A DNA stretch of 64,000 bases from JANQIO01 sp965229625 (GTDB taxonomy: Bacteria > Pseudomonadota > Gammaproteobacteria > Pseudomonadales > Halieaceae), in the NCBI GenBank assembly GCA_965229625.1, contig CBDDJJ010000002.1, forward strand, positions 186,001-250,000, in the 5' to 3' direction. The position numbers and the translations under genes are program-made. The notes beneath the pieces were generated by a model, which saw only the letters and a list, made by a program, of their open reading frames with translations, was not told the DNA's origin and did no database searches. Every line of letters begins with the position of its first letter. Positions within the stretch are counted from its first letter, which is position 1. Below, one piece after another: positions 35,544 to 47,624 of this stretch.

Positions 35544-36928
35544 TCGCGCCAGGCCTGCGGGTCGATATCGATATCCGACCACTGGGCGGGATCGAGCTGT
35601 GGAATCTCCACCTGGCTGCGCTGGGTGTCAAAGTCCTTGAGCAGCCGGAATGCGGTGGGTACCAGCAAGCCCACAGCCACGAGGTTGACCACGCCACACA
35701 AGGCCATGGTGAGATCGATGAAGCCAAACACGGTACCGAGGTCCTGCAGCGAGCCCCACAGCACCAACACCAGCACCATTACCCGGAACACCCTGAACAG
35801 GGTCTGGTTTTCCTCGCTGAAGTAATTGAGGCTGTTCTCACCGAGGTAGTAGTTGTACATGATGGAACTGAAGGCAAACAGCAGCAGGGCCACGCTGACA
35901 AAGCCCTCCCCCCAGCTTCCCACATGGTTGCCCATCGCCGCCTGCGTCAATGCCACGCCGTTCACGCCGGCCGCGCCTGGCTGGTAGGCGTCGGACAGCA
36001 GGATGATGACCGCCGTGCAGCTGCAGAGAATCAGGGTATCGATAAAGACACTCAGGGACTGCACCATGCCCTGGTGGGCCGGGTGCGGTACGTAGGCCAC
36101 CGCCGCCACATTGGGCGCACTGCCAAGTCCCGCCTCATTGCTGAACAGGCCGCGTTTCACACCCTGCATCACGACCGCCGCGAAACCACCACCCACCAGT
36201 TGTTCGAAACCCAGGGCTGACTTGACGATATGGGCAATGGCGCCGGGCACTTCGGTGATATTGGTCGCCAGCACGAACAGCGCCACCAGCACATAACCCG
36301 CTGCCATGATCGGCACCACGAATTCCGCCACGTGGGCGATGCGCTTGATGCCGCCGAAAATGGTAACGCCCACCATCGCGGTGAGTGCGGTGCCGGTCAT
36401 CCACACCGGTACACCGAAGGAAGCCTCCATGGAGGTGGCAACGATAAAGGACTGCACCGCATTGAAGCCGAAGCCAAAGGTAATCAACAGCAGGATGGAG
36501 TACACCACCGCCATACCCGGCCGTTTGAGGCCATGCTTCATGTAGTAAGCCGGCCCACCGCGGTAGGTGCCATCCGGTTCGGCCCGCTTGTAGAGCTGGG
36601 CCAGCGAGCATTCGAAGAAGCTGGTCGCCATGCCCATCAGGCCGATCAACCACATCCAGAACACCGCACCGGGGCCACCCAGGGTGATCGCCACCGCCAC
36701 GCCGGCGATGTTGCCACCCCCCACACGGCCGGCGACGCTGATCACCAGTGCCTGGAAAGACGACAGGTGCCCTTCCTTTTCGTGAATGCCGCGACGCAGC
36801 GAGGCAAACATGGCGCCGAAGAAGCGGAACTGGACAAAACGTGAAGCTATCGTGAACCACAGCCCCAAACCCACCAGCAGAACGATGAGCACATAGCTCC
36901 AGAGAAACTCGGTGACAGTATGCAGCAT
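35540..36928 (-). CDS. Sodium:alanine/glycine symporter (AGCS family)
   Basis: A 462-residue transporter with about eleven helices. Family signatures are FRRGIHEKEGHLSSFQAL-like text near residue 45, GRVGGGNIAGVAVAI, GTYRGGPAYYMKHGL and KRGLFSNEAGLGSAP. It lies four bases downstream of the NSS-family transporter, so the two Na+-coupled amino acid carriers probably share a transcript. The stop codon overlaps that of the convergent RND pump within one CTAG. Confidence 0.93.
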   Translation of the reverse strand: MLHTVTEFLWSYVLIVLLVGLGLWFTIASRFVQFRFFGAMFASLRRGIHEKEGHLSSFQALVISVAGRVGGGNIAGVAVAITLGGPGAVFWMWLIGLMGMATSFFECSLAQLYKRAEPDGTYRGGPAYYMKHGLKRPGMAVVYSILLLITFGFGFNAVQSFIVATSMEASFGVPVWMTGTALTAMVGVTIFGGIKRIAHVAEFVVPIMAAGYVLVALFVLATNITEVPGAIAHIVKSALGFEQLVGGGFAAVVMQGVKRGLFSNEAGLGSAPNVAAVAYVPHPAHQGMVQSLSVFIDTLILCSCTAVIILLSDAYQPGAAGVNGVALTQAAMGNHVGSWGEGFVSVALLLFAFSSIMYNYYLGENSLNYFSEENQTLFRVFRVMVLVLVLWGSLQDLGTVFGFIDLTMALCGVVNLVAVGLLVPTAFRLLKDFDTQRSQVEIPQLDPAQWSDIDIDPQAWRD

Positions 36929-36932
36929 CGAC

Positions 36933-38288
36933 TTATTCGCTCACGCCAAAGTAGAAAATGATCGCGACGGCTGGCGGTACTACGTAGCGAATCAGGAAAT
37001 GCCAAAGCTTGAACAACAGCGGACTGGAGAATTCCAGCTCCTCGGTGCTGGCCCGCGTGGAGACAAACCAGCCGACAAAGACCGCAATCAACAGGCCACC
37101 CACGGGCAGCAGGATCTGGTTGGAGAAAAAGTCCATCAGGTCATTGATGGTGAGCCCCGCCACCTTGATGTCACCCAACAGGTTGTAGGACAGGGCGCTG
37201 ACCACGCTCAGCACGGCAACGCTTCCCACCACCACCAGCGCGCTGGTGTGGCGGGCAAAGCCGTGATGGTCTTCCATCCACGCGGTCACCGATTCAATCA
37301 GGCCCACCATGGACGTGATGCCGGCGACCGACAGCAACAGGAAGAAGGCGACACTGAAGAAGTAGCCACCGGGCATCTGCGCGAAGGCAACCGGCAGGGT
37401 CTGGAAAATCAGGCCCGCGCCCGCCGCCGGGTCTAGGCCGTTGCTGAACACCGCCGGGAAGATCACCAGGCCTGCCAGCAGGGCCACCAGGGTATCGGCA
37501 ATGACGATAATCAGCACCGAACCGGGGATGGAAACCGTCTTCGGCAGGTAGGCACCAAAGGTCATCATGCCGCCCATGGCCACCCCAATCGAGAAGAAGG
37601 CCTGGCCCACTGCAATCAGGAACACCTCGGGCTTGATGCGACTGAAGTCCGGCTCGAACAGCCACACCAGGGCCTCCTTCATGCCGCCGGCAAACACGTT
37701 GTACAAGGCCAGCAGGGCCAGCAGTCCGAACAGTACCGGCATCAGGATAGTCACCGCGCGCTCGATGCCACCCTGTACCCCGGAATAGATGATGTAGCCG
37801 GTAATCGCCAGGCCGATCAGCGTCCAGAACAGCATGCCGGTCGGATCGGCCAGCACCGTGGCGAATTCCGCCTCGGCGATACCGCTGTCAAAGCCGGTGA
37901 AGCCGGTGCTGATGGCCTTGAACAAATACCACAGGACCCAGCCCACGACGACGGCGTACACGATCTCGATAGTGAAGGCGGCCAGCAGGCCCATATGTCC
38001 CACCAGTTGCCAGCCCTTGTGCCGGCCTTCCGCGCTGGCGACATTGCGCATGGCCAGGGGCGGGCTCATCTTGCCGCGGCGGCCAACAAACAGTTCGGCA
38101 ATCAGGATCGGCACACCAATCCCGAAAACACAGGCAAGGTAAACCAGCACGAAGGCTGAACCGCCGTTCTCACCCGCTACATATGGGAAGCGCCATATAT
38201 TGCCCAGGCCCACTGCAAAGCCGACCGAGGCCATAAGGAATGCCCAACGCGAGGACCAGTTTTCGTGGCTGCCACCTGACAGGGCCAT
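36933..38288 (-). CDS. Sodium-dependent transporter, NSS/SNF family
   Basis: A 451-residue LeuT-fold carrier. The first helix carries the unwound Na+-site sequence SVGFAVGLGNIWRFPYVAGENGG (its GLGNIWRFPY core is diagnostic). Helix 3 (EIVYAVVVGWVLWYLF) and AFFSIGVAMGGMMTFGAYL in helix 6 also match, as does length. GGAG lies about nine bases before the ATG. The cargo is most likely an amino acid or related amine. Confidence 0.93.
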   Translation of the reverse strand: MALSGGSHENWSSRWAFLMASVGFAVGLGNIWRFPYVAGENGGSAFVLVYLACVFGIGVPILIAELFVGRRGKMSPPLAMRNVASAEGRHKGWQLVGHMGLLAAFTIEIVYAVVVGWVLWYLFKAISTGFTGFDSGIAEAEFATVLADPTGMLFWTLIGLAITGYIIYSGVQGGIERAVTILMPVLFGLLALLALYNVFAGGMKEALVWLFEPDFSRIKPEVFLIAVGQAFFSIGVAMGGMMTFGAYLPKTVSIPGSVLIIVIADTLVALLAGLVIFPAVFSNGLDPAAGAGLIFQTLPVAFAQMPGGYFFSVAFFLLLSVAGITSMVGLIESVTAWMEDHHGFARHTSALVVVGSVAVLSVVSALSYNLLGDIKVAGLTINDLMDFFSNQILLPVGGLLIAVFVGWFVSTRASTEELEFSSPLLFKLWHFLIRYVVPPAVAIIFYFGVSE

Positions 38289-38387
38289 ATTATTATTCTC
38301 CGGAATGTAACGCGGTCAGGGTATCGCGTATCAGGGGTTCGAGTCTAAGAACAGGGAAACGGGGCCAGGCCAGGAGACAAGGCGCCA

Positions 38388-38417
38388 GAGCCTTTTTCCC
38401 ATGAGGGAAAAAGGCTC
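38388..38417 (-). terminator. Strong hairpin after the thiolase gene
   Basis: A perfect 13-base-pair stem (GAGCCTTTTTCCC on the minus strand) with a four-base loop begins 16 bases after the thiolase stop. The T-run lies inside the stem, and no free U-tract follows. Termination of the thiolase operon is the simplest role. Confidence 0.5.
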
Positions 38418-38432
38418 AGACGCCATAGAGCG

Positions 38433-39617
38433 CTACAGCGAGCCGTCCATGCGCTCCACGATGGTGCCGTTCGCGGTGCCGCCGCCTTCACAGATGGCCA
38501 GCAGGCCATACTGCTTGCCGGAACGATGCAACTCGTGAACCAGGGTGGTCATGAGCTTGGCGCCGGTACCGCCCAGCGGATGGCCAAGCGCCTGGGCGCC
38601 GCCATTGACGTTGAGTTTGTTGATATCGGCGCCGGTGCCCTTGACCCAGGCCATGGGCACGGAACCGAAGGCCTCGTTGACTTCGAACAGGTCGATGTCA
38701 TCGAGCTTCATGTCGGCCTTCTCCAGCACTTTCTCGGTCGCCTTGATCGGGCCTTCCAGCATGATGATCGGGTCGGTACCCACCACCGACATGGCGACAA
38801 TCTTCGCCATCGGCTTGAGGCCGTACTTCTCCACCGCTTCGCGGTTGGCCACCAGCACGGCAGAGGCGCCGTCGCAGATCTGTGAAGCCATGGCGGCGGT
38901 AATCGTGCCGCCTTCCTGCAGGGGCTCGAGGCCGCGGATCGCATTCAGGGTGGCGTCCATGCGGATACCTTCGTCCTGGGTATGCATCTCCAGGCTGCCG
39001 TCTTCCAGCTCCACTTCGATGGGTACAATTTCCTTGTCGAAGCGATTCTCTTCCACCGCCTGCTTGGCTTTCACGTGGGAGGAGAAAGCGAACTCTTCCA
39101 GCTCTTCCTTGCTGATGTTGTATTTTTCTACCAGCATTTCCGCGCCGGTGAACTGGGAGAACTGGACGCCGGGGTAGCGCTTCATGATCTCCTCGCCGTA
39201 GGGCGTGCCGTGATCCGCCTTGTAGCCATCGATGATGCTGGCGCCGATGGGCACCTGGGTCATGCTTTCCACACCGCCGGCAATCACCAGGTCCTGGGTG
39301 CCGGACATCACCGCCTGGGCGGCAAAGTGAATAGCCTGCTGGCCGGAGCCACACTGGCGGTCAACACTGGTGCCAGGGACACTTTCGCCCAGCACTGAAG
39401 AGATGCAGACATTGCGGGCCACGTTGCTGCTCTGCGCGCCCACCTGGCTGACACAGCCGAAGATCAGGTCATCCACGGATTCCGGATCGATGCCGGTGCG
39501 CTCCACCAGGGCGTCGACTACCTTGGCGCCGAGGTCGATCGGGTGAACTTTGGACAGGCGGCCCTTCTTGCGGCCACCGGCGCTGCGTACTGCGCCACAG
39601 ATATAGGCTTCACTCAT
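38433..39617 (-). CDS. Acetyl-CoA acetyltransferase-type thiolase
   Basis: A 394-residue thiolase. The acyl-accepting cysteine is in SVDRQCGSGQQAI (about residue 89), the catalytic histidine in NVNGGAQALGHPLGGTG and the second cysteine in ICEGGGTANG. It could act in beta-oxidation or acetoacetyl-CoA synthesis; its type (SCP2-unlike, class II) does not decide between them. Its start overlaps the stop of the M24 peptidase gene by four bases (ATGA), making it the third gene of an operon. Confidence 0.92.
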   Translation of the reverse strand: MSEAYICGAVRSAGGRKKGRLSKVHPIDLGAKVVDALVERTGIDPESVDDLIFGCVSQVGAQSSNVARNVCISSVLGESVPGTSVDRQCGSGQQAIHFAAQAVMSGTQDLVIAGGVESMTQVPIGASIIDGYKADHGTPYGEEIMKRYPGVQFSQFTGAEMLVEKYNISKEELEEFAFSSHVKAKQAVEENRFDKEIVPIEVELEDGSLEMHTQDEGIRMDATLNAIRGLEPLQEGGTITAAMASQICDGASAVLVANREAVEKYGLKPMAKIVAMSVVGTDPIIMLEGPIKATEKVLEKADMKLDDIDLFEVNEAFGSVPMAWVKGTGADINKLNVNGGAQALGHPLGGTGAKLMTTLVHELHRSGKQYGLLAICEGGGTANGTIVERMDGSL

Positions 39618-41425
39618 GCTGCTTTCTCTCCTGCAGGTTGAATGGGTTGGGTGGCCTGTTGCAGCCAGGCCAGCTCGTCACCTTCCAGGTGAGGTGAGAG
39701 CTTGTCACGCACACGGGCGTGGTAATCGTTGAGCCAGCGGATTTCGTCCGCCGTCATCAGCGACGGTTCCACCAGGCGCAGGTCAAAGGGCGCCAGGGTG
39801 ATGGCTTCGAATTCGTACATGGTGCGGTCGTCGTCGCTGTCGATCGTCGCCTCGCGCACCACCACCAGGTTTTCACAGCGGATACCGTAAGCGCCGTCCT
39901 TGTAATAGCCGGGCTCATTGCTCAGCACCATGCCGGGCTTCAGCGCCACGTCACTGGCGGCCTTGGCAATGCGCTGCGGGCCCTCGTGCACGCTGAGGAA
40001 AGCGCCAACGCCATGGCCGGTGCCGTGGTCGTAATCCAGGCCCTCACGCCACAGGAACATGCGCGCCAGCACATCCAGGTGGGTGCCGGTGGTGCCCTCC
40101 GGGAAACGTACCTGGTCGAGGGCAATATGCCCCTTGAGCACCAGGGTAAAACGCTCGCGTACCTCCGGGCCGGGGTCGCCGATCGCCACCGTGCGGGTGA
40201 TATCCGTGGTGCCGTCCAGGTACTGCCCGCCGCTGTCGACCAGGTACACCGAATCCATCGCCAGCCGGGTCTCTTCCGGGGCATTCAGGTAGTGGTAGTG
40301 CGGCAGGGCCGCATTGCCGGCCGCCGCGGAAATCGTGTCGAAACTCACCTCCTGGAAACGTGCCTGTTCGGCGCGGAAGGTCAGCAGCTTGTCCGACAGC
40401 TCCGCTTCCGTGTGCAGGCGGCCGGCAGCCACCTCAGCATCCAGCCAGGCCAGGAACTTGACCTCGGCCACACCGTCACGCAGGTGAGCATCGCGCATGC
40501 CCTGCACTTCCACCTCGTTCTTGCAGGCCTTGGGCATCAGTACCGGGTCGTCGGCCGCCAGCAGGGTCGCCCCCGCGCGCTCCAGCTCGAGCTGGCACCA
40601 GGCATTGGCCGTGGCCGGGTCGGCGAGAACGGTTTCCCCCGCCAGGGCCTTGAAGGCGGCCGGCGCCTCAGCCTCCGCCAACACGGTCACGCCGTCACCG
40701 ACATGGGCCGCGAAGCCGTCGGGAATCTTGTCCGGGTTGGTAAAGAAATCCAGCCGGCCGTCGCTGTGCAGCAGGGCAAAACCCAGCACCAGTGGCAGGG
40801 AGGGAATGTCCCGGCCGCGAATATTCAGCAGCCAGGCGACACTGTCAGCAGCGAACACAAGCGCGGCCGCCGCGCCTTCCTCACGCAGCCTGGCGGCAAT
40901 CGCCGCGCGCTTCTCGGTGCTGCCCTGACCGGTGAAATCCTGGTCCAGCAGCATCGCCTTGTGGATGGCGGGTACCGGGCGGTCCTGCCAGCACAGGTCC
41001 ACCAGGTTGTCGCCGGTTTCCACCAGCTCGATGTCCTGCTTGTTGAGGATCTTGTTGGCGGCACGCGCCCAGCTGAGGCTGTGCATGCGGGCGTCATAAC
41101 CCACCTTGCTGCCCACCCCAAGCTGGCCGGACAGCCATTTCACGTGGGGGGTTTCTACCGAGTGGTGCAGCTCGAACAGGTCCTGGTCCACCTGCTGGCG
41201 TACCTGCACGGTATAGCGGCCGTCGGTGAACACCGCCGCGCGCTCCGCCATGATGATGGCCACACCGGCGGAGCCGGTGAAATCGCTGGCCCAGTGCAGG
41301 CGTTCGTTTTGCGGGGGCAGGTACTCGCCCAGGTACTCATCGGCGCGCGGCACGATCAATGCGTCGAGCCCGCGCTCCGCCATCACGCCGCGCAGCCGCG
41401 CCAGGCGTTCCGCTATGTGCTCCAT
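39614..41425 (-). CDS. M24B family Xaa-Pro aminopeptidase
   Basis: A 603-residue metallopeptidase of the eukaryote-like long type: two creatinase-like N-terminal domains, then the pita-bread domain. Metal ligands are visible as aspartates in VDSGGQYLDGTTDITRT, histidine in GTGHGVGAFLSVHEGP, and glutamates in LSNEPGYY and RCENLVVV. It removes N-terminal residues preceding proline. It starts 13 bases inside the upstream MBL gene and overlaps the thiolase by four bases. Confidence 0.93.
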   Translation of the reverse strand: MEHIAERLARLRGVMAERGLDALIVPRADEYLGEYLPPQNERLHWASDFTGSAGVAIIMAERAAVFTDGRYTVQVRQQVDQDLFELHHSVETPHVKWLSGQLGVGSKVGYDARMHSLSWARAANKILNKQDIELVETGDNLVDLCWQDRPVPAIHKAMLLDQDFTGQGSTEKRAAIAARLREEGAAAALVFAADSVAWLLNIRGRDIPSLPLVLGFALLHSDGRLDFFTNPDKIPDGFAAHVGDGVTVLAEAEAPAAFKALAGETVLADPATANAWCQLELERAGATLLAADDPVLMPKACKNEVEVQGMRDAHLRDGVAEVKFLAWLDAEVAAGRLHTEAELSDKLLTFRAEQARFQEVSFDTISAAAGNAALPHYHYLNAPEETRLAMDSVYLVDSGGQYLDGTTDITRTVAIGDPGPEVRERFTLVLKGHIALDQVRFPEGTTGTHLDVLARMFLWREGLDYDHGTGHGVGAFLSVHEGPQRIAKAASDVALKPGMVLSNEPGYYKDGAYGIRCENLVVVREATIDSDDDRTMYEFEAITLAPFDLRLVEPSLMTADEIRWLNDYHARVRDKLSPHLEGDELAWLQQATQPIQPAGEKAA

Positions 41426-42498
41426 GCTTCGTCCTCGAAAATGTCGGTGACCTGTGAATACCAGTCCACGCCTTCGGCATCGCGCTGGCGCTGCACCAGC
41501 CGCCGGCCCATCAGGCAGTTGAGGTGGGCCAGGGTTTCGCCGATGGCGAGCTGGATGGAATTGTCGTCGATGGTGCGCTTGAACAGTGCAGAGAAACAGT
41601 CCACTGCACGGCGTGGCTCCGCCAGGTGGTCCCAGAGCCGGTCAAGGTCGCGCTCGTGCCCTTCGATAATCTGGGTCAGCCGCACGTGCAGGCCGTAAAA
41701 CGGCGCCTCGTGGGCCGGCAGCACCAGCACATCGTCGGGAACGGTTTCGCGAATCTTGGCGCTGGACAGCAGCCAGTCGCGCAGGTTGTCACCGTTGGGC
41801 TCGGTGGGAAACACGCTGACATTGGGCGTGATGCGCGGCAGTACCTGGTCGCCGGAAATCAGCAGCTTGAGCGCCGGGCAGTACAGGGCGATATGCTCTG
41901 GCGAATGGCCGCTGCCGGGAACCAGTTGCCAGTAGCGGTCGTCGATGCGCAGGGTATCGCCGCCGCGAATACGCCGGTAACCGTCCGGCAGGCGATGCAC
42001 GGCCCGGCCAAAGCCACCGAAGCGCTTCACGTAGTCAGACAGCTGCTGCTCGTTGAAGCCCGCGGCGCGGTAAAAGCTGATACCCGCCTCCGGTGCGTCG
42101 CGGCCGGTGTCGCTGACCAGCGAGCGGCACATGAGAAACTCGGCCCTAGACATCCACAGTTCGCAGCCGAAGCGCTCACAGAGCCAGCCTGCCAGGCCAA
42201 CGTGGTCGGGGTGCATGTGGGTGCAGATCACGCGGGTTACCGGCTCACCACCCATGAAGCCCTCGAACAGGGTCTCCCACTGGTCGCGGGCGGAACCCAG
42301 CGCCAGGCAGGTATCGACAATGGCCCAGCCCTCCCCGTCCCGCAGCAACCAGAGGTTGATATGGTCCAGGGACATGGGCATGGAAAACCGCACCCAGTAA
42401 ACGCCTTCCGCCACCTTCACCGGTTCACCACGTCCCGGGTCGGCCTTGCGGCCCCAGGGGTAACTGAGACCCCGTACAGTCTCCTGGGCTTTTTCCAA
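41413..42498 (-). CDS. Metallo-beta-lactamase-fold hydrolase
   Basis: About 361 residues. The metal motif CTHMHPDHVGL (HxHxDH) is followed by PGSGHSPEHIALY and LISGDQVLPRI, typical of glyoxalase II/LACTB2-like hydrolases, and by a C-terminal helical domain. No ATG precedes the domain. I prefer the TTG at 42498, with AGGA about ten bases upstream. The longer frame to 42591 crosses the palindrome at 42525-42550, which looks like a promoter. First gene of an overlapping operon with the M24 peptidase and thiolase. Its substrate is unknown; a CoA thioester is plausible given the thiolase. Confidence 0.82.
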   Translation of the reverse strand: MEKAQETVRGLSYPWGRKADPGRGEPVKVAEGVYWVRFSMPMSLDHINLWLLRDGEGWAIVDTCLALGSARDQWETLFEGFMGGEPVTRVICTHMHPDHVGLAGWLCERFGCELWMSRAEFLMCRSLVSDTGRDAPEAGISFYRAAGFNEQQLSDYVKRFGGFGRAVHRLPDGYRRIRGGDTLRIDDRYWQLVPGSGHSPEHIALYCPALKLLISGDQVLPRITPNVSVFPTEPNGDNLRDWLLSSAKIRETVPDDVLVLPAHEAPFYGLHVRLTQIIEGHERDLDRLWDHLAEPRRAVDCFSALFKRTIDDNSIQLAIGETLAHLNCLMGRRLVQRQRDAEGVDWYSQVTDIFEDEAWST

Positions 42499-42524
42499 GG
42501 GAGGGATTTCCTGCTGCAACAAAA

Positions 42525-42550
42525 CAGCCGCGCAGTATACTACGCGGCTG
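42525..42550. promoter_or_regulatory. 26-base near-perfect palindrome with TATACT on both strands
   Basis: Arms CAGCCGCG and CGCGGCTG flank the palindromic core AGTATACT with a single mismatched pair. TATACT, a good -10 hexamer, can be read in both directions. This would give leaders of about 30 bases to the MBL gene and 90 to ppdK. No clear -35 element is present on either side. Divergent promoter or operator role is inferred. Confidence 0.5.
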
Positions 42551-42634
42551 GACGGATAGGGTACTTGGCGGGATTCAACCGCCGACCGCACACTTAACAG
42601 CTTTTAAAGCACAGTCAGGACACCAGGAGATACC

Positions 42635-45241
<2,607 letters not shown>

Positions 45242-45250
45242 GGCCAGGGC

Positions 45251-47512
45251 CTACCGCGCGGGCTCAAATACCCGGACGTAGTCCACCTCCAAGCGCACCG
45301 GAAAAACACTGTCATCGATGGGGCCACCGGCGCGGCCCCAGTGGCCGCCCACGGCCAGGTTCATTATCAGGTGGTAGGGGTGATCATATGGCCAGCTCTC
45401 CCAGCCATCCCCTTCGTTCACATAGGTAAAATAGGGGATTCCGTCGAAGAACACGCGAATGACATCGGATGTCCACTCCAGGCTGTATACATGGAAGTCG
45501 CGCTCCAGCCCATCAACCTCCATACTGCCCTTACGCTGCTCCCGGTTCACGTGATAGTAGGCCCGGTTGTGAACCGTACCGTGCAGGCGGCGCATGTCGT
45601 AACCGACATGCTCCATAATGTCGATCTCACCGGAGTTGGGCCAGGCGTCGCATTCGTTGCTGCCCTGCCAATCCGCAGGGTCATCGCTGCAGAGCGTCGC
45701 ATAGCGAAACGCATCGCTGGGTAGCATCCACAGCGCCGGCCAGGTGCCCTGCCCGCCGGGCAGGCGGGCACGGATGTCCACTCGACCGTATAGCCAGTCC
45801 CCTTTGCCCAGAGAGTGAACGCGGCCAGACGTATATTGCGCCTCCCCATAAAGCTCCCGGTGAGCTTCGATCATCAGCAAGGAATTTTCCACCCGCAGGT
45901 TTTTCTCACGGACGGTGTAGGCCTGGTCTTCATCGTTAACGCGCCGCGGCTCCCACGAGTCGATATTCCACTTTTTTGGGTCGGGGCGGCCCTGGTAGTC
46001 AAATTCGTCGCTCCAAACCAGGTCCCACTTACGGTCATCGGGCCTGCGGGCGCGCAGCGCGAAGGCGCTGAGCACCGGCTCCCCCTTGCGGCTATCCAGC
46101 GACAGCCTGAATTGGCCATCCTCCACCATGATGCTGTGCACGGTGCGCAGCAGGGCTGATCCGGACATGCCATCGCGGGCCTGGCGCACGTCCAGCGCCG
46201 GTATCGCTACCGCGCCCTGTATCCTCACGTCAAACACCCGATCGCCCATTGCCGTATTCGCCGGCTCGACGAAATAGAGCGCCAGGTCGTAGATGCCGTT
46301 GGGCAAAGACTTTGCCAACTCGAGCGCGCCCTCCCGGTAGCTGCCGTATACGCCAGTATCCTGTGCGCCTTTCACCCGATCCACAAGGCCGCGGACAGTA
46401 TCACCTTCGAGCGTATCACCTTCGAATGCTACGCCTTCAACATCGATATAGGCCTCGCCCCCGAGGTTTACCGCCCACACCACAGCAGCCGAATCGTAAA
46501 GCGGCAATGCCTGACCCTGCATGGCCTGCTTCGCCGTTCTGCCCACAGTAAACAGACCCCAGTGCTTCTCAGCGGCCAGGGGTTTATCAGGGTGGCCTTT
46601 CCAGGGCTCATCAAACGCTTCGAAGAACAACACGGTCATAGCTTCGCGCTCGGCCAGCGCCCTGAGTTCCCGATAGTGGCGTTGCTGTTCGGGCTCGCCC
46701 GCACGATCGCCGAACTCTTCCGCCAGGCTGGCCCAGCCGGCTTCCAGAACGGCCATGGGAACACCTGGCAGGGCCCTTCGCACCTGCGCGAGGTTTTCCT
46801 CTGTGTAGGCCAGTGCCCGATCAATATCGCGTCCCTCCCATTGCGGATAGGTATGCACGCCTATGAAATCCAGCTCGGCAGCCAGGGCTGCGCCATGGGC
46901 CGCCCACCATTCATAGTTTTCCGCCACAGTGACCGGCAGGGCTACTGCGGCTTTGACAGTGCGCACGTAGTCAATCAGCGAATCAAGTGGTACCAGGTGA
47001 TCGGTCCACTCCACCAGGGCTTCATTGCCGACATTTAATGCCGCTACGCTTTCCGGGTATGACTTCGCAAGTTGCACAGCACGTGACACCTCTGCTCGAT
47101 TGGCCTCTCGATTGGCCAGCAGCACGGAGGCCGGGATCGGCTCATCGAGCCACGGGCAGTTCTCGTGATTGCTGATTTCCGCCTCCAGCCATACACCCAG
47201 CAGTACCTTGAGCGGAAGTTGCTGTACGCGAATGATGTCCAGCACCAACGCTGAGTTTTCACCGGAGTCGTACAGGCGGATCAGGCGAAACCCGTGGTCC
47301 ACCAGGATCCTGAGGTCCTCCGCCACTTGCTCACGGCTGGGGTTGCGGGCACCGGCGCCGCGGTCCGGGTGTTGCCCCTCCCGAAATCCGGAGTACGCCA
47401 CGCCGAAATTCTCACCTGCCAGCAGGTAGCCTTTGACGTCAGGCTCGATTGGGCTCTTGCAGGAGCCCGCCAGCAGGCAGAGCGACACCATCACCAGCAA
47501 AACCCGGTTCAT
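45251..47512 (-). CDS. Lipoprotein with GH17-like and GH16 glucanase domains
   Basis: A 753-residue predicted lipoprotein (lipobox LAGSC near residue 20). Residues about 35-360 read as a GH17-type barrel: NVGNEALVEW would hold the acid/base glutamate (about 163) and VLEAGW the nucleophile (about 255). A short beta-sandwich linker follows. Residues about 490-753 are a GH16 jelly roll with the catalytic GEIDIMEHVG near 628 and HLIMNLAVGGHWG. Both families act on beta-1,3-glucans, so one polypeptide may combine two cleavage or transfer modes on laminarin-like chains. GGAGAA lies seven bases before the ATG. Same strand and just downstream of the two-component genes. Confidence 0.88.
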   Translation of the reverse strand: MNRVLLVMVSLCLLAGSCKSPIEPDVKGYLLAGENFGVAYSGFREGQHPDRGAGARNPSREQVAEDLRILVDHGFRLIRLYDSGENSALVLDIIRVQQLPLKVLLGVWLEAEISNHENCPWLDEPIPASVLLANREANRAEVSRAVQLAKSYPESVAALNVGNEALVEWTDHLVPLDSLIDYVRTVKAAVALPVTVAENYEWWAAHGAALAAELDFIGVHTYPQWEGRDIDRALAYTEENLAQVRRALPGVPMAVLEAGWASLAEEFGDRAGEPEQQRHYRELRALAEREAMTVLFFEAFDEPWKGHPDKPLAAEKHWGLFTVGRTAKQAMQGQALPLYDSAAVVWAVNLGGEAYIDVEGVAFEGDTLEGDTVRGLVDRVKGAQDTGVYGSYREGALELAKSLPNGIYDLALYFVEPANTAMGDRVFDVRIQGAVAIPALDVRQARDGMSGSALLRTVHSIMVEDGQFRLSLDSRKGEPVLSAFALRARRPDDRKWDLVWSDEFDYQGRPDPKKWNIDSWEPRRVNDEDQAYTVREKNLRVENSLLMIEAHRELYGEAQYTSGRVHSLGKGDWLYGRVDIRARLPGGQGTWPALWMLPSDAFRYATLCSDDPADWQGSNECDAWPNSGEIDIMEHVGYDMRRLHGTVHNRAYYHVNREQRKGSMEVDGLERDFHVYSLEWTSDVIRVFFDGIPYFTYVNEGDGWESWPYDHPYHLIMNLAVGGHWGRAGGPIDDSVFPVRLEVDYVRVFEPAR

Positions 47513-47624
47513 CTTGTGGTTCTCCAACCCTTGCATATAGTCAGCCTAAAGCCGGGCTGAAAGCCGGCAACGGAAATTCGGCAAACGGGACCGGCACTGC
47601 GATAAGCGGGTTCCAGTTCGCCGG

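Noticed and set aside
39719..41698. A 659-codon open frame on the plus strand opposite the M24 peptidase
   Set aside because: It is antisense to a gene with complete catalytic motifs, has low-complexity GC-driven composition and no recognisable domain.
41524..42597. A 357-codon plus-strand frame opposite the MBL gene
   Set aside because: Antisense shadow of a gene with an intact HxHxDH motif; no start site or family features.
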